From NCBI GenBank assembly GCA_035353175.1, contig DAOPZC010000044.1, forward strand, positions 1 to 42,150: a stretch of 42,150 bases of DNA, written 5' to 3'. Position 1 is the stretch's first letter; every line of letters begins with the position of its first letter. Of the stretch, positions 1 to 9,288 are shown piece by piece. The notes under the pieces were generated by a model that saw only the letters and a list, made by a program, of their open reading frames with translations, ran no database searches and was not told where the DNA came from. This DNA comes from DAOPZC01 sp035353175 (GTDB lineage Bacteria > Verrucomicrobiota > Kiritimatiellia > RFP12 > UBA1067). Position numbers and translations under genes: made by a program.

Positions 1-26
1 CTGTGGATGGCATCAGCCGCCTGACC

Positions 27-52
27 CAAGCAAGTGAAACGGAGATGCGCCC
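27..52 (+). repeat. Left copy of a 26-bp repeat found at both window ends
   Basis: The 16-base core caagcaagtgaaacgg (27-42) is followed by a 10-base tail agatgcgccc. The same 26 bases occur once more on the minus strand at 42122-42097 with a single difference (A versus G in the base after the core). No gene is called here. The origin is unknown; a dispersed repeat at contig ends or a recombination or attachment site would both fit. Confidence 0.6.
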
Positions 53-86
53 CGCAAACACCTTATTGCGATTGCGCGCTTTCATC

Positions 87-102
87 GGGCGCGCAAATTT
101 GC
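87..102 (+). repeat. 16-bp motif, copy 1, in the pseudokinase leader
   Basis: The 16-mer gggcgcgcaaatttgc is identical to bases 28653-28668 upstream of the DjlA-like gene. It contains the palindrome GCAAATTTGC. Here its left part is the 3' arm of a perfect 8-bp hairpin, ttgcgcgc (72-79) pairing with gcgcgcaa (89-96) over a 9-nt loop. It ends 30 bp before the first possible start codon of the pseudokinase. It could be an operator or an mRNA structure; the function is not known. Confidence 0.55.
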
Positions 103-131
103 TATTAATAAATTTTAATCTTTGAACCTGA

Positions 132-2039
132 TTGGCGGATGGCATCTGCGTGAATGCGAAAACCATAGAACAGCACGGATACGAACTACTTGATCTCGTC
201 GAGGAAACCAGCAAGTCCGTCGTCTGCAAGGCACTCCAAAAGACGCTCGACCGGATCGTCATCCTGCGCATTCTGAAGCAAGAGGCGGCCAACCGCCCCT
301 CCGAAGTGGAGCATTTTCTGTCGACCGCCCGCAGGATCGCCCGCATCAAGAGCGATTCGATCGCGTCGGTCTTCGACATCGTCAGCGAAGGCAGCCTCCA
401 TTACGTCGCCATGGAGTACGTCGAAGGCCCCACGCTGGAGGAACTGGTCACCGCCTGCGGACATTTGCCCGTCGAGCAGGTGCTCAGGATCGCGGCGTCT
501 CTGATCGCAAGCCTCCAGCAGATGTGGGAAACTTCGCACATTGTCCACCGCAACCTCAAGAGCGCCATCATCCGCCTCGACCCCCGCGGGGTCGCGAAAA
601 TCACGGACTTCAGTCTGGCCATTGTCGCCGGGCCGGGCGTCGACGCCACCGCCATGGATGGCGGCCATATCGTCGGCACCCCCTGCTTTCTATCTCCCGA
701 GCAGGCGCAAGGTTCACACACGCTCAACACGCAATCCGACATGTATGCGCTCGGCGCGGTCCTCTACCATTTGGCGACCGGCATCGTCCCCTTCGAAGGC
801 CGGGACGTCGTCGCCATCCTCGCCGCGCACGTCAAACAGCAGATCCCGCCGCCGCATCATCTGAACCGGAACATCCCGGTCTTCTTTTCCTGGTTCATCC
901 ATCGCCTCATGATGAAGAACCCGAACAACCGTTATCCCACCTGGGATGACGTTTTGCAGGACATCCGGTTCCAGCTCGAGGGGGCGGCGCCTTCCTGCGT
1001 GCGGCCCGACGAAGAATACCTCAGCACCATCGAGGCGATCATCGACGACGCGGACGAGCCGCGGGAAAGTCCCGAACAGACCCCGGCACGTATCCGGTTG
1101 AACCGGAAAGAAAAAGATGAGCGGATTGCCGCGTATCAGTCCAAAACGATCGCGGACGAACACGCCAAAGAAATCCGGAAAGACACGTTGATCAAAGAGT
1201 TGATCTGTTGGGGCATTCTCGCCGTCTGGCTGGCGCTGGTCTTCTGGTTCCGAGCCGTGTATCAGCAGGCCCCCGACTACACGACTCCGGCCGCGCAGCT
1301 TTCCGACGCGGTCACGCAAATTTCGGAGTCGATCGAAAACATCCGGATCCAACCGGAAGAGCGTGAAGCTTCCGCAGCGCCCGCGCAAGAACAGGCTCCC
1401 GTCGAGCAAACGCCCTTACCGCCGCCTGTCGCCGCGGCCAAGCCTCCGGCTCCGAAGCCGGTCGTCGCCGCGCCGGCAAAGCCAGAAACGCCGCCCCCCG
1501 CCACTCACGCCGTCGTCCAAGGCACGGCGCCCTTGCCGTCGGGCATCCCGGCAACACTGGCATCGGGGCTCGCACAAGCGTTCGCCAAAGGCGACCTGCC
1601 CGCCGCCCGCCAGCTCGCCCAGGCGGACACCTCGCGTTTTCAGGAAAAGGGCGAGTTGGCGGAGCTATTGAACCGAATCCCCGACCCCGACACGCTCGTC
1701 GCCGAATACCTGCAAACGCAAATCGGCAAGCCCCTTATTTTCGAACACAACGGGAAACAGCGCACGGTCATTCCGCGCGGCGTCGAGAACGGCGTCATCC
1801 ATATCGAATCCAACGGCCGCGGAGCCGAATTCCAAATCGGCAGGCTGGCGGCCGACGAAAAGCTCCGTTGGATGGACAGGCCCAAAGATGCGGCGCAGGC
1901 CGCGGCGCATTGCCTGATTCTCATGCAATCCTCGCGCCGTGCGGAAATCCACGCGCGCGCCTCTGCCTGTCCGCTGCTCGCCTCTGTCCTGATCGAGGCG
2001 GCGGGTCTTGTGCCTGCGGCTACGGCTCGCGTCGAATGA
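132..2039 (+). CDS. Membrane-anchored Ser/Thr pseudokinase
   Basis: This is a Hanks-type (PknB-like) kinase fold at residues 18-285, a charged linker, one transmembrane helix at about 357-377, a Pro/Ala-rich stretch (about 420-480), and a C-terminal extracytoplasmic domain of about 150 residues that I do not recognise. The fold is kept (SPE 188-190 in place of APE, then DMYALGAVLY), but the catalytic signatures are lost. There is no Gly-rich loop, the VAIK lysine position reads VILR (R46), HRD is HRN (N141), the Asn of the HRDLKPxN loop is Ile, and DFG is DFS. It is therefore probably a non-catalytic scaffold or sensor; residual activity cannot be excluded. The longest frame starts at TTG 132. 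GTG 150, with GGCGG upstream, is an equally plausible start. The 3' end overlaps the convergent gene by 20 bp. Confidence 0.85.
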   Translation: MADGICVNAKTIEQHGYELLDLVEETSKSVVCKALQKTLDRIVILRILKQEAANRPSEVEHFLSTARRIARIKSDSIASVFDIVSEGSLHYVAMEYVEGPTLEELVTACGHLPVEQVLRIAASLIASLQQMWETSHIVHRNLKSAIIRLDPRGVAKITDFSLAIVAGPGVDATAMDGGHIVGTPCFLSPEQAQGSHTLNTQSDMYALGAVLYHLATGIVPFEGRDVVAILAAHVKQQIPPPHHLNRNIPVFFSWFIHRLMMKNPNNRYPTWDDVLQDIRFQLEGAAPSCVRPDEEYLSTIEAIIDDADEPRESPEQTPARIRLNRKEKDERIAAYQSKTIADEHAKEIRKDTLIKELICWGILAVWLALVFWFRAVYQQAPDYTTPAAQLSDAVTQISESIENIRIQPEEREASAAPAQEQAPVEQTPLPPPVAAAKPPAPKPVVAAPAKPETPPPATHAVVQGTAPLPSGIPATLASGLAQAFAKGDLPAARQLAQADTSRFQEKGELAELLNRIPDPDTLVAEYLQTQIGKPLIFEHNGKQRTVIPRGVENGVIHIESNGRGAEFQIGRLAADEKLRWMDRPKDAAQAAAHCLILMQSSRRAEIHARASACPLLASVLIEAAGLVPAATARVE

Positions 2040-2856
2040 CGGCCGCAGCTTTCAGCTCGTCGAACTTGGCGTGCAGCGCGTCCTGACACGCCTGTTCAAA
2101 AAGCACGCCCGCCAGGTGTTCCTTGACGGTTTCAAACGCGACTTTCTCCGGCTCCAGATGGGCCAGCAGACGGAACAGGTGGAGCGTCCCTTGCCCGAAG
2201 TCGATCACGTCGCTGATCTCCCCCGGCCTGAGCGCAAAAAGCTGTTTCTCGATTTCGGCCGGCAATTCGTTTCGCGCCACCGTGGCGAACATTCCCGAAT
2301 CCTGACGGAACGTGTCCGACCAGGCTTCAACCGCCTCGACCCATGCCACCTTGGACTGCGACAGGTCCGTCTTGATGCGCAACAGATCCAGCAACACGTC
2401 GGAGCGCGTGCCCGGATCGACATAGCGGCAGAGGTGCGACAAACGCAGAGCTTCCGGCGCCACGAACTGTTCCGGGTGCTGATCGAAATACGCACGGACC
2501 TCCGCCTCGCCTGGCTGCGCAATCCTTTTGCGGATCTCTTTTATCAGCCGCCGTTGCTGCAAAGCTTCCCGACCGCGGACAAAGCGTTCCTCTTCCGGAA
2601 CGTCCTTGTAGGTCTCCGCATGCGCTCCCAGCTCTTGCCGGACACGGTCATCAGACGGAACCGGCTGCGACGCGACCGCCGCCGCGCGGAACAAGGCCTC
2701 CTCGATCAAATCTTCCTCCGCCCATTCGCGCAATTGCGCCTCGTCTGGCGCCCCGCCGTTCGCTGACACATAGGCCTCGTACTCGGGACGCAGCCGTTTT
2801 ATCTCAGCCTGAATGTCCGACTCTTTAACCTCAACCCCATTCACGGTCACTGCCAT
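2020..2856 (-). CDS. Parvulin/SurA-like peptidyl-prolyl isomerase family protein
   Basis: The 278-residue protein has a helical SurA/PpiC-type N-terminal region (NGVEVKESDIQAEIKRLRPE) and a C-terminal part matching the end of parvulin domains (LPAEIEKQLFALRPGEISDVIDFGQGT split by normal spacing, then a closing helix). The central parvulin motif (rasHIlv, GGdLG) is poorly kept: it reads LRLSHLC and DSGMFA. Isomerase activity is therefore doubtful and a chaperone role is possible. The start at 2856 was chosen because GGAAAGG precedes the ATG; upstream in-frame codons give no family match. No signal peptide is visible, unlike most SurA relatives. It lies 26 bp downstream of the GH106 gene on the same strand, so the two are probably co-transcribed. 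Confidence 0.75.
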   Translation of the reverse strand: MAVTVNGVEVKESDIQAEIKRLRPEYEAYVSANGGAPDEAQLREWAEEDLIEEALFRAAAVASQPVPSDDRVRQELGAHAETYKDVPEEERFVRGREALQQRRLIKEIRKRIAQPGEAEVRAYFDQHPEQFVAPEALRLSHLCRYVDPGTRSDVLLDLLRIKTDLSQSKVAWVEAVEAWSDTFRQDSGMFATVARNELPAEIEKQLFALRPGEISDVIDFGQGTLHLFRLLAHLEPEKVAFETVKEHLAGVLFEQACQDALHAKFDELKAAAVIRREP

Positions 2857-2882
2857 AAGAAACCTTTCCGGATAGGCCGGCC

Positions 2883-5648
2883 CTATTTGCGCCACTCCAC
2901 AACACGGACCGGGCCAAGAAGCCCAGAGTCTCGCACAGACCATTGCCGCGCGTCAAACCCCTTATACCGGATATCGACGAAATTGATGTCTTGAAAAATG
3001 CGCCACGGCACTTGCCGCCTATCCAGGTCCCGGATGCGGTTCGCCCCCAGATTGGTCACCTCCACCTCCAGTTCGTTGCGTCCGGGACACAGCCCCTCCG
3101 ACAGCAGCAGGCGGTATGGTGCCATGATCGCGTGCCCCGCAGGCTTGCCGTTCAGCCGCACCCGCGCGCTCACCTCCACGCCCCCGAGATCCAGCACGAC
3201 CGGCTTGCCGACACACGGCGCTGGCGCAACGAAGGTCGTCAGGTACACGGCCGTACCGCCGAACCGCGGCGTCTCCGGATCGCCGTTGGCGGTCCACGAC
3301 GCCGCCTCCGGCGCTTCATACGACTTCGGCAATTCGGGGCCGCCCGCCACAAACCGGACCTGCCACGGACCAGCCACCGCGAACAGCACTTCGCCCGGAC
3401 GCGCGAACCGGAACACCCGCCCATCAACAGCTCGCGCATCGGAAGTCGCGAGCAGAATGGAACCCGCCGGTTCCAGATACACCCGCACCTCGGTCCCCCC
3501 GTCCGACGCGCTCCGCGATTCGGCCACGCCCGTAGCGCCGCTCACGGCGTCCATCGCGACCACCGCCCGCGAAGGCACCGCCAGTCGGACCCATTCGTCG
3601 AGTGGACGTGTGCCGTGGTTCACGAGCAGATAACGGTACCCGTCCTCCGTCCGCCGCCGGATGCACCGGACGCCCTCTTGTACGCCGGCCAGCTCGCGCC
3701 GCACGCCGCACAGCTTCAAGGCTTCGTCGCCGCGCCCGACATAGACCGCTCCTTTGCCCACAGATGCTTTCGCGACGCCCTCAACGCCGGTCTCCTTCAG
3801 GACGACCCCACCCCTCGCGGCGGCAAACCGCGCGCGCTTCGCCGCCAGCCCGCCCCACCCCGGCACATCCTCCGGCATCCGGTCGCAGAAAATCACATCC
3901 GCGCCGGACGCCGCAAACGCTAGCGCCCTTTCCAGCGTCTCCGGCGGCATCCGCCGCGACGAAGGCACCATCAGCGCACGGTAGGACGCGCCCTCGTCCG
4001 TCCGCAACGTGCCGTCGTCCGCCACATGGACGCGCGCCAGCAACCGGTCCGACACATAGTCGAAACCATATCCCAGGCGCCACAAGGAAGCCGACGTGCG
4101 GCCGACCGGCTGGTTGGTCATCCACTCCGAGCCGTGCACCGTCAGCTGCCGGACGTACGGTCCATCCTCGCCCCAGAAATCGTGAATCGGCCAATACAGC
4201 AGCACGTCGTTGGAAGGTTTGCCGGACTGCAGCACCGCCTGCGTCCGCGCGATATATGCGTTGAGGAGCGGCGCATCGTGCCAGATCGGGTTGCGCGGGT
4301 TCATTTCCGTCGCGGCATAGAACAACCACCCCGGCCATGCCGCATCGTCGGCAGAGAAACACGTGCCGTGATAGAACACGTGGTTGATCCCGCTCAGAAA
4401 CATCAGGTCCGCCAGGCACTTGAGTTCCTCGGGCGTCTCGTGAAAATGTTCGGCGAGCCACGTCCCGAACTCGGCCGAGGCCAACCGCGAGCCCTTCACA
4501 TGCGCGGCCGACGAGGCCATTTTGGCGATGAGCGGATTGCGGTCGGCCTTGCCGAAGTCGGCATCGTAACGCGACACCCGCGGGTCTTGGCCGCCGTGGC
4601 CGAACATCTCGGTCTCGGGAATGTCCGCCAGCGCGTAAAGGTCGAGGAGGTTGGCGGGAGCGCCGTGCGCCTCGTTGCGCGTCAGGATGCCGCGGGCGCG
4701 GCACCAGGCGGTCCACTCCGGGAACACGTCCTCCACCATCAGGTCCGAAAGCGTTTCGCGGTAATCGGCCTTCACGCGCGCCGCGCGCTCGGGATCACCC
4801 AGTCCCGCAAACGCGGCCAGCTCGTCCGTCAGCTTGTATCCGCGTTTGCGCTCGAAGGCCCCTAGGAACCCCTCGCACCACGAAGTCCCGTAGTATTCGT
4901 AGGAATCGTGGTACATGGCCCGCGGTTTAGGGCCCCCTCCATCCGCCGGGAACACTCCGGAAAACGGTGCCAGAAACTGCGTCATCGCCGCCGGATCGAA
5001 CGGATTGATCATCAGGCCCTTGCCGCCCGGCCCCGCCCGCTTGACCGGCTGGCCTTTGGAGCAATCAGCCAGAAGCGCCACCACCTTCGTGCCGTCCCGG
5101 TCCGCTTTCCAATCGAGCCGACCCTGCACATCCAGCCGCGGCAGCAGGTCGACCGCGGAACCATCGGAGCCGACCGCGCGCAATCCCAGCAAACGCTCCC
5201 TGCGGAACACGTTGGTCACGCCACACCCCGCGCCGACCGCGAACACGCCGACGTCATGCTTCCATCCGCCGCGCTCGGGCGTGACCTGCGGCCCGCCGAA
5301 ACACCAGCCTGAGCCGGTGGTCATGTCCAGGCCCAGTCCGTTGCGTTCTGCTTCGGCGACCGCGACCGCGAACAGCGCCATCCACGCGGGACTCAGATAG
5401 TCGACGTAACGGCCCTCCGCCCCCTTGGCCCCATAGATCGGAATGAGGTGAACACCGCCGAGTCCGGCGTCGGCATAGCGGCGGAACTCGTTGCTGATGC
5501 TGCGCGGATCTACCGCCGACCCCGGCCACCAATTATACGTCCACGGTTTGCACTCGCGCGCGATCGCCGGCCACGCCAGCGGATCCGCCGCGAATGCCGC
5601 GCACGCGACTCCGAAAAAGACGACGGCGTTAAAAAGAAAAGTCTGCAT
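2883..5648 (-). CDS. Secreted GH106-like glycoside hydrolase (alpha-L-rhamnosidase family)
   Basis: This is a protein of about 921 residues with a signal peptide ending near AAFA-ADP. Its start resembles the GH106 family: WTYNWWPGSA, then AGLGGVHLIPIYG, in the TIM-barrel region. The C-terminus ends in a beta-sandwich of the GH2 sugar-binding type (GKPAGHAIMAPYRLLL, then DSGLLGPVRVVEW). Characterised GH106 enzymes remove terminal alpha-L-rhamnose from plant or algal polysaccharides; the substrate here is inferred from the family only. The ATG at 5648 is preceded by AAGGA at good spacing and begins the hydrophobic leader. A longer in-frame extension to 6011 runs into the divergent gene and lacks a leader. 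A TATAAA box sits at 5683-5688 on the minus strand, but no convincing -35 was found. Confidence 0.85.
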   Translation of the reverse strand: MQTFLFNAVVFFGVACAAFAADPLAWPAIARECKPWTYNWWPGSAVDPRSISNEFRRYADAGLGGVHLIPIYGAKGAEGRYVDYLSPAWMALFAVAVAEAERNGLGLDMTTGSGWCFGGPQVTPERGGWKHDVGVFAVGAGCGVTNVFRRERLLGLRAVGSDGSAVDLLPRLDVQGRLDWKADRDGTKVVALLADCSKGQPVKRAGPGGKGLMINPFDPAAMTQFLAPFSGVFPADGGGPKPRAMYHDSYEYYGTSWCEGFLGAFERKRGYKLTDELAAFAGLGDPERAARVKADYRETLSDLMVEDVFPEWTAWCRARGILTRNEAHGAPANLLDLYALADIPETEMFGHGGQDPRVSRYDADFGKADRNPLIAKMASSAAHVKGSRLASAEFGTWLAEHFHETPEELKCLADLMFLSGINHVFYHGTCFSADDAAWPGWLFYAATEMNPRNPIWHDAPLLNAYIARTQAVLQSGKPSNDVLLYWPIHDFWGEDGPYVRQLTVHGSEWMTNQPVGRTSASLWRLGYGFDYVSDRLLARVHVADDGTLRTDEGASYRALMVPSSRRMPPETLERALAFAASGADVIFCDRMPEDVPGWGGLAAKRARFAAARGGVVLKETGVEGVAKASVGKGAVYVGRGDEALKLCGVRRELAGVQEGVRCIRRRTEDGYRYLLVNHGTRPLDEWVRLAVPSRAVVAMDAVSGATGVAESRSASDGGTEVRVYLEPAGSILLATSDARAVDGRVFRFARPGEVLFAVAGPWQVRFVAGGPELPKSYEAPEAASWTANGDPETPRFGGTAVYLTTFVAPAPCVGKPVVLDLGGVEVSARVRLNGKPAGHAIMAPYRLLLSEGLCPGRNELEVEVTNLGANRIRDLDRRQVPWRIFQDINFVDIRYKGFDARQWSVRDSGLLGPVRVVEWRK

Positions 5649-5741
5649 TCGTTGGTCCTTCCCCGCTTTTTCTCTCAGCACTTTTATAGTAGCCGAAGAC
5701 CATCCGGCAGACACCTGTTTTTTGGCAAGCGCAGAATCGTC

Positions 5742-5770
5742 TTTCCACGCGCGCGTCTTAAGTGGATAAT
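5742..5770 (+). promoter_or_regulatory. Putative sigma70-type promoter for the GH27 gene
   Basis: TTTCCA (5742-5747) and GATAAT (5765-5770) are separated by 17 bp. The ATG lies 24 bp downstream. The -35 box is weak. Confidence 0.4.
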
Positions 5771-5793
5771 CGATGCTCATCATGGAGGGTTGA

Positions 5794-7767
5794 ATGATGC
5801 TTTCACGATTTTTTCTGTTTTGGTTTTCCGCCTTTGTCGCCCAAGCGGTCTGCGCCGACACCCGGATCTGGCTCGACGAGCTCGACCTTGACACGATGAC
5901 CTGCGGCTGGGAAAAGCCCTGCGCAAAAACGGCGGTCGGCGGCAATCCCTTGAAAATCGCGCGCACGAAATTCGAGCGCGGAGTCGGCACGCACGCCGAA
6001 AGCTGGTTCACACTCGAGGCCGGCGGGAACGCCCTCGCTTTCGAGGCGCAAGTCGGCGTCGACGACGAGGAGTTGATCCGCGGAAAAGGCTCCGTCTCAT
6101 TCCGAATTTATGCCGACCGCAAACTCGTGGCGGACAGCGGGATCATGCGCGCACGCCAGCCCGCGAAAACGATCAAGGCCAACCTCGCCGGCGCGACGCT
6201 GGTGATTCTGCAGGTGTCGGACGCGGGCGACGGCAACTCGTTCGACCACGCCGACTGGTGCGACGCATTCTTTACAGTAAAAGAGCGCACGGTCCTGAAA
6301 CCCGCAACTGGCGAACTCTCCGAGCAAATGGGGATTCTGACTCCGCCGCCGCCCTTGGAACCGCGCATCAACGGTCCGCGCGTTTATGGCGTCCGCCCCG
6401 GCAGTCCCATGCTCTTCACCATTCCCGCCACCGGCGAACGGCCGATGACCTTTGCGGCGAAGAACCTGCCAAGCGGTCTCTCGCTTGACCCAGCGTCCGG
6501 CGTCATCACCGGCGCCGTCGAAAAACCCGGCGCGTACGAAGTCACGCTGGTCGCCGCGAACAGCAAAGGGAAATCCGAACGGGCGTGGCGTCTCGAAGTC
6601 GGCGACAGGATCGCGCTCACGCCGCCCATGGGATGGAACTCCTGGAACTGTTTCGCGCACGCCGTATCGGACGAGAAGATCCGCCAGGCGGCAGACGCCA
6701 TGAAGCGCAGCGGGCTGATCAACCACGGCTGGTCTTACATCAACATCGACGATTACTGGCAGACGAAACCCGAAGAGCAAAGCGATGCCACACTCATGGG
6801 CCCCGCGCGCGACGCCGCAGGGCTTATCCTGCCGAACAAGCGGTTCCCGGACATGAAGTCCTTGGCCGACCACGTCCACAGTCTCGGTCTGAAGATCGGG
6901 CTCTATTCGTCGCCGGGCCCGACCACGTGCGGCGGCTGCGCCGGCAGTTGGAACCATGAATTGGCCGACGCCAAGACCTATGCTGAATGGGGCTTCGATT
7001 ATCTGAAATACGATTGGTGCAGTTACTCGCAAGTGTCGGGCAGCGGAGCGCTGAAAGACCTGATGCGCCCGTATCTGCTCATGGCGCAAGCCCTGCGAGT
7101 CCAGAAGCGCGATATCGTTCACAGCCTCTGCCAGTACGGCATGGGCAACGTATCCACGTGGGGCGACAAGGCGGGCGGCCAGTGCTGGCGCACCACCGGC
7201 GACATCACCGACTCGTGGGACAGCATGAGCAAAATCGTCGACGCGCAAGACGGGCTCGAACTCTTCTCGGGACCAGGCAACTGGAACGACCCGGACATGC
7301 TGATCGTCGGCATGGTCGGCTGGGGCAACCTCCACCCCACGCGTCTCACCCGCAACGAACAGTACACCCACATGTCGCTCTGGTGCCTGCTCTGCTCGCC
7401 GCTGCTGATCGGCTGCGACATGACGCAGCTCGACACCTTCACGCTGAACCTGCTGACCAACGACGAAGTGCTGGAGGTCAACCAAGACCCGCTCGGGCGG
7501 CAGGCGTCACGCATTCAACGGGACGACACGCAGGAAATCTGGGCCAAGGCGATGGCGGACGGCAGCCTCGCGGTCGGTCTCTTCAACCGCAGTTATCTGA
7601 CCGGCCCGGTGACACTGGACTTCAAGACGCTGGGCCTGACCGGCCGCCAGCGCCTGCGCGACCTCTGGCGCCAGACGGACATCGGAGCCGCCAGCGGCCG
7701 TTACACCGCCGACATTCCCGGACACGGCGTCCTCCTTCTCCGCCTCGCCCCGGAAAAAGGGCACTGA
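5794..7767 (+). CDS. Secreted GH27 alpha-galactosidase with NPCBM and Ig-like domains
   Basis: The 657-residue precursor has a signal peptide (1-21, cleavage near VCA-DT). An NPCBM-type carbohydrate-binding domain (about 22-165) contains the typical ERGVGTHAESW. A He_PIG/Ig-like module (about 200-270) contains LPSGLSLDPASGVITG. The GH27 catalytic barrel starts at LTPPMGWNSWN (276-286). The catalytic nucleophile is expected to be D407 in YLKYDWC, and the acid/base is an Asp in GNWNDPDML (D499 or D501). NQDPLGRQ and a C-terminal beta domain follow. It should release terminal alpha-linked galactose outside the cytoplasm. GGAGGG lies 5 nt before the start. The GH71-like gene follows on the same strand after 62 bp. 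GH27 also contains alpha-N-acetylgalactosaminidases and isomaltodextranases, so the exact substrate is open. Confidence 0.92.
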   Translation: MMLSRFFLFWFSAFVAQAVCADTRIWLDELDLDTMTCGWEKPCAKTAVGGNPLKIARTKFERGVGTHAESWFTLEAGGNALAFEAQVGVDDEELIRGKGSVSFRIYADRKLVADSGIMRARQPAKTIKANLAGATLVILQVSDAGDGNSFDHADWCDAFFTVKERTVLKPATGELSEQMGILTPPPPLEPRINGPRVYGVRPGSPMLFTIPATGERPMTFAAKNLPSGLSLDPASGVITGAVEKPGAYEVTLVAANSKGKSERAWRLEVGDRIALTPPMGWNSWNCFAHAVSDEKIRQAADAMKRSGLINHGWSYINIDDYWQTKPEEQSDATLMGPARDAAGLILPNKRFPDMKSLADHVHSLGLKIGLYSSPGPTTCGGCAGSWNHELADAKTYAEWGFDYLKYDWCSYSQVSGSGALKDLMRPYLLMAQALRVQKRDIVHSLCQYGMGNVSTWGDKAGGQCWRTTGDITDSWDSMSKIVDAQDGLELFSGPGNWNDPDMLIVGMVGWGNLHPTRLTRNEQYTHMSLWCLLCSPLLIGCDMTQLDTFTLNLLTNDEVLEVNQDPLGRQASRIQRDDTQEIWAKAMADGSLAVGLFNRSYLTGPVTLDFKTLGLTGRQRLRDLWRQTDIGAASGRYTADIPGHGVLLLRLAPEKGH

Positions 7768-7829
7768 CCAGTTCAACGTCCACATCCTGATCAACGCCCT
7801 GTGAAATTCAAAACGCGGAGAACCGTTTT

Positions 7830-9221
7830 ATGCGATCAAGAACCTGGCTGTCGGCGATGGTGCTTCTGGCAGGCTGGCACACCGTTCTTGCCGGGGGCAC
7901 TCCGCGATGCGTTTTCGCGCACTACATGGTCTGCATCCCGACGTACGGCGGCAACGCCACGGTCGCCGACTACCAGCGCGAAATCCGCGACGCCCAAGCC
8001 GCCGGAATCGACGGCTTCGCCCTGAACTGCGGCGGATGGACACTGCGTGAACCGCATTACAGGAAACGCGCCCTTCTCATGTACCAGGCCGCCCTAGAGA
8101 TGGACACCGGGTTCAAGCTCTTCATCTCGGCGGACTACGCCACCGGCCTGACCCCGGAAGAGACCCGCGACATGGTCGAAACCTTCCGGGCCCACCCCTG
8201 TCAGTTCCGGCACGACGGCAAGCCCGTGCTCTCCACCTTCGGCGGAGGAGCCGCGCAGACCGAGTTCGTCCGCGGCGAGTTCACAGGCCGCCGGGCCATC
8301 ACTTACGTTCCCTTCTACTACCCGCACCCCGCCGCCGAGATGCCGAACCAAGCCCAGGCGGAACAGGTTCTCCGCGACCATCCCTCCGTCGACGGCTACT
8401 TCCATTTCGGCGCTGCCGGCACACCCGACCAGATCATCGAAAGCAACCGGCTGCTCGCCCAAACATGGCAGGGCGCGGGCAAGCTCTTCATGGCGGGCAT
8501 CACGCCCTGTTACCGCGGCCTCGGCGGTAATTACCGCGTCTACGAGACGGACGGCTTCGAAGGTTACGCGCGGCAATGGGAAGGCGCGATCCAGAACCAA
8601 GCCACGTGGGTCGAGATCGTGACGTGGAACGATTGGGGCGAAGCCTCCTATGTCGCGCCGTTCGGCACGCCGTCCAACACCAACCATTGGAACGGCCACT
8701 GGGGGCCCATGCTGCCGCACGCGGCCTTTCTATCCGCCGGGCGCTACTACGTCGATTGGTACAAGAACGGCCGCCCGCCCGCCATCACGGAAGACGCGCT
8801 TTACTACTTTTACCGCACGCACCCGAATAACGTCCCCGCCCTCCGAAGGCCCAAAGCTTCCGTCAGCGAGATTTCTCTGCCCGGTGGCGCCGCAAACCTG
8901 AAAGACAATGTCCATGCGACGATGTTCCTCACGGCCCCCGCGCGGCTCACAATCCACAGCGGCGACACCGTCCGCTCGTTCGAGGTTGCCGCAGGCGTCC
9001 ACCACGTCGCCATGCCCTTCGCTCCGGGTCTCCAGCGCTTCGTGCTGACGCGCCGCGGTGCGACGCTCATCGAAAAAACCGGAGAGCACGCCATCTCGCC
9101 GACAGACACCTGGGGCAACTTCAACCTGTTCGCCGGCGAAGCACGACCGGCTCCACGCCAAGCCGGCACATCCCGTTGGCCACGCTGGCTGCAGCCGCTG
9201 ATCCGGGTTTTCGACGAGTGA
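7830..9221 (+). CDS. Secreted GH71-like glycoside hydrolase
   Basis: The 463-residue protein has an N-terminal signal peptide (about 1-22). The catalytic region is typical of GH71/GH99-like barrels: VFAHYMVCIPTYGG at the start, AAGIDGFALNCGG in the first helix-strand unit, FKLFISADY, and VEIVTWNDWGEASYV near the end of the barrel. A beta-rich tail follows from about residue 340. Characterised GH71 enzymes are alpha-1,3-glucanases, so an alpha-glucan target is possible but unproven. The ATG has GGAG about 9 nt upstream. It probably shares a transcript with the GH27 gene. Confidence 0.82.
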   Translation: MRSRTWLSAMVLLAGWHTVLAGGTPRCVFAHYMVCIPTYGGNATVADYQREIRDAQAAGIDGFALNCGGWTLREPHYRKRALLMYQAALEMDTGFKLFISADYATGLTPEETRDMVETFRAHPCQFRHDGKPVLSTFGGGAAQTEFVRGEFTGRRAITYVPFYYPHPAAEMPNQAQAEQVLRDHPSVDGYFHFGAAGTPDQIIESNRLLAQTWQGAGKLFMAGITPCYRGLGGNYRVYETDGFEGYARQWEGAIQNQATWVEIVTWNDWGEASYVAPFGTPSNTNHWNGHWGPMLPHAAFLSAGRYYVDWYKNGRPPAITEDALYYFYRTHPNNVPALRRPKASVSEISLPGGAANLKDNVHATMFLTAPARLTIHSGDTVRSFEVAAGVHHVAMPFAPGLQRFVLTRRGATLIEKTGEHAISPTDTWGNFNLFAGEARPAPRQAGTSRWPRWLQPLIRVFDE

Positions 9222-9270
9222 CCCATCCGCTTGGCACACGGCCCCGCAAAACAGCCGGCCTTTTTCGGCA

Positions 9271-9288
9271 TGACGCAAGCTTGCGTCA
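9271..9288. repeat. Perfect 18-bp palindrome
   Basis: TGACGCAAGCTTGCGTCA is fully self-complementary. It lies in the 153-bp gap between the GH71-like and methyltransferase genes, 87 bp before the latter's start. No T-run follows, so it is not an obvious terminator. A dimeric repressor site would fit. Confidence 0.5.

Noticed and set aside
3..125. Open frame at the left edge that could be the tail of an upstream gene
   Set aside because: Only 40 codons, includes the 16-mer that recurs in a non-coding leader, and shows no recognisable sequence.
2943..3923. Long open frames antisense to the GH106 gene
   Set aside because: Composition is Arg/His/Pro-rich and typical of the reverse frame of GC-rich coding DNA; no motif, and the GH106 frame has clear family signatures.
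6097..7485. 462-codon minus-strand frame opposite the GH27 gene
   Set aside because: GH27 catalytic motifs are on the plus strand; the reverse product is low in hydrophobic order and has no domain.
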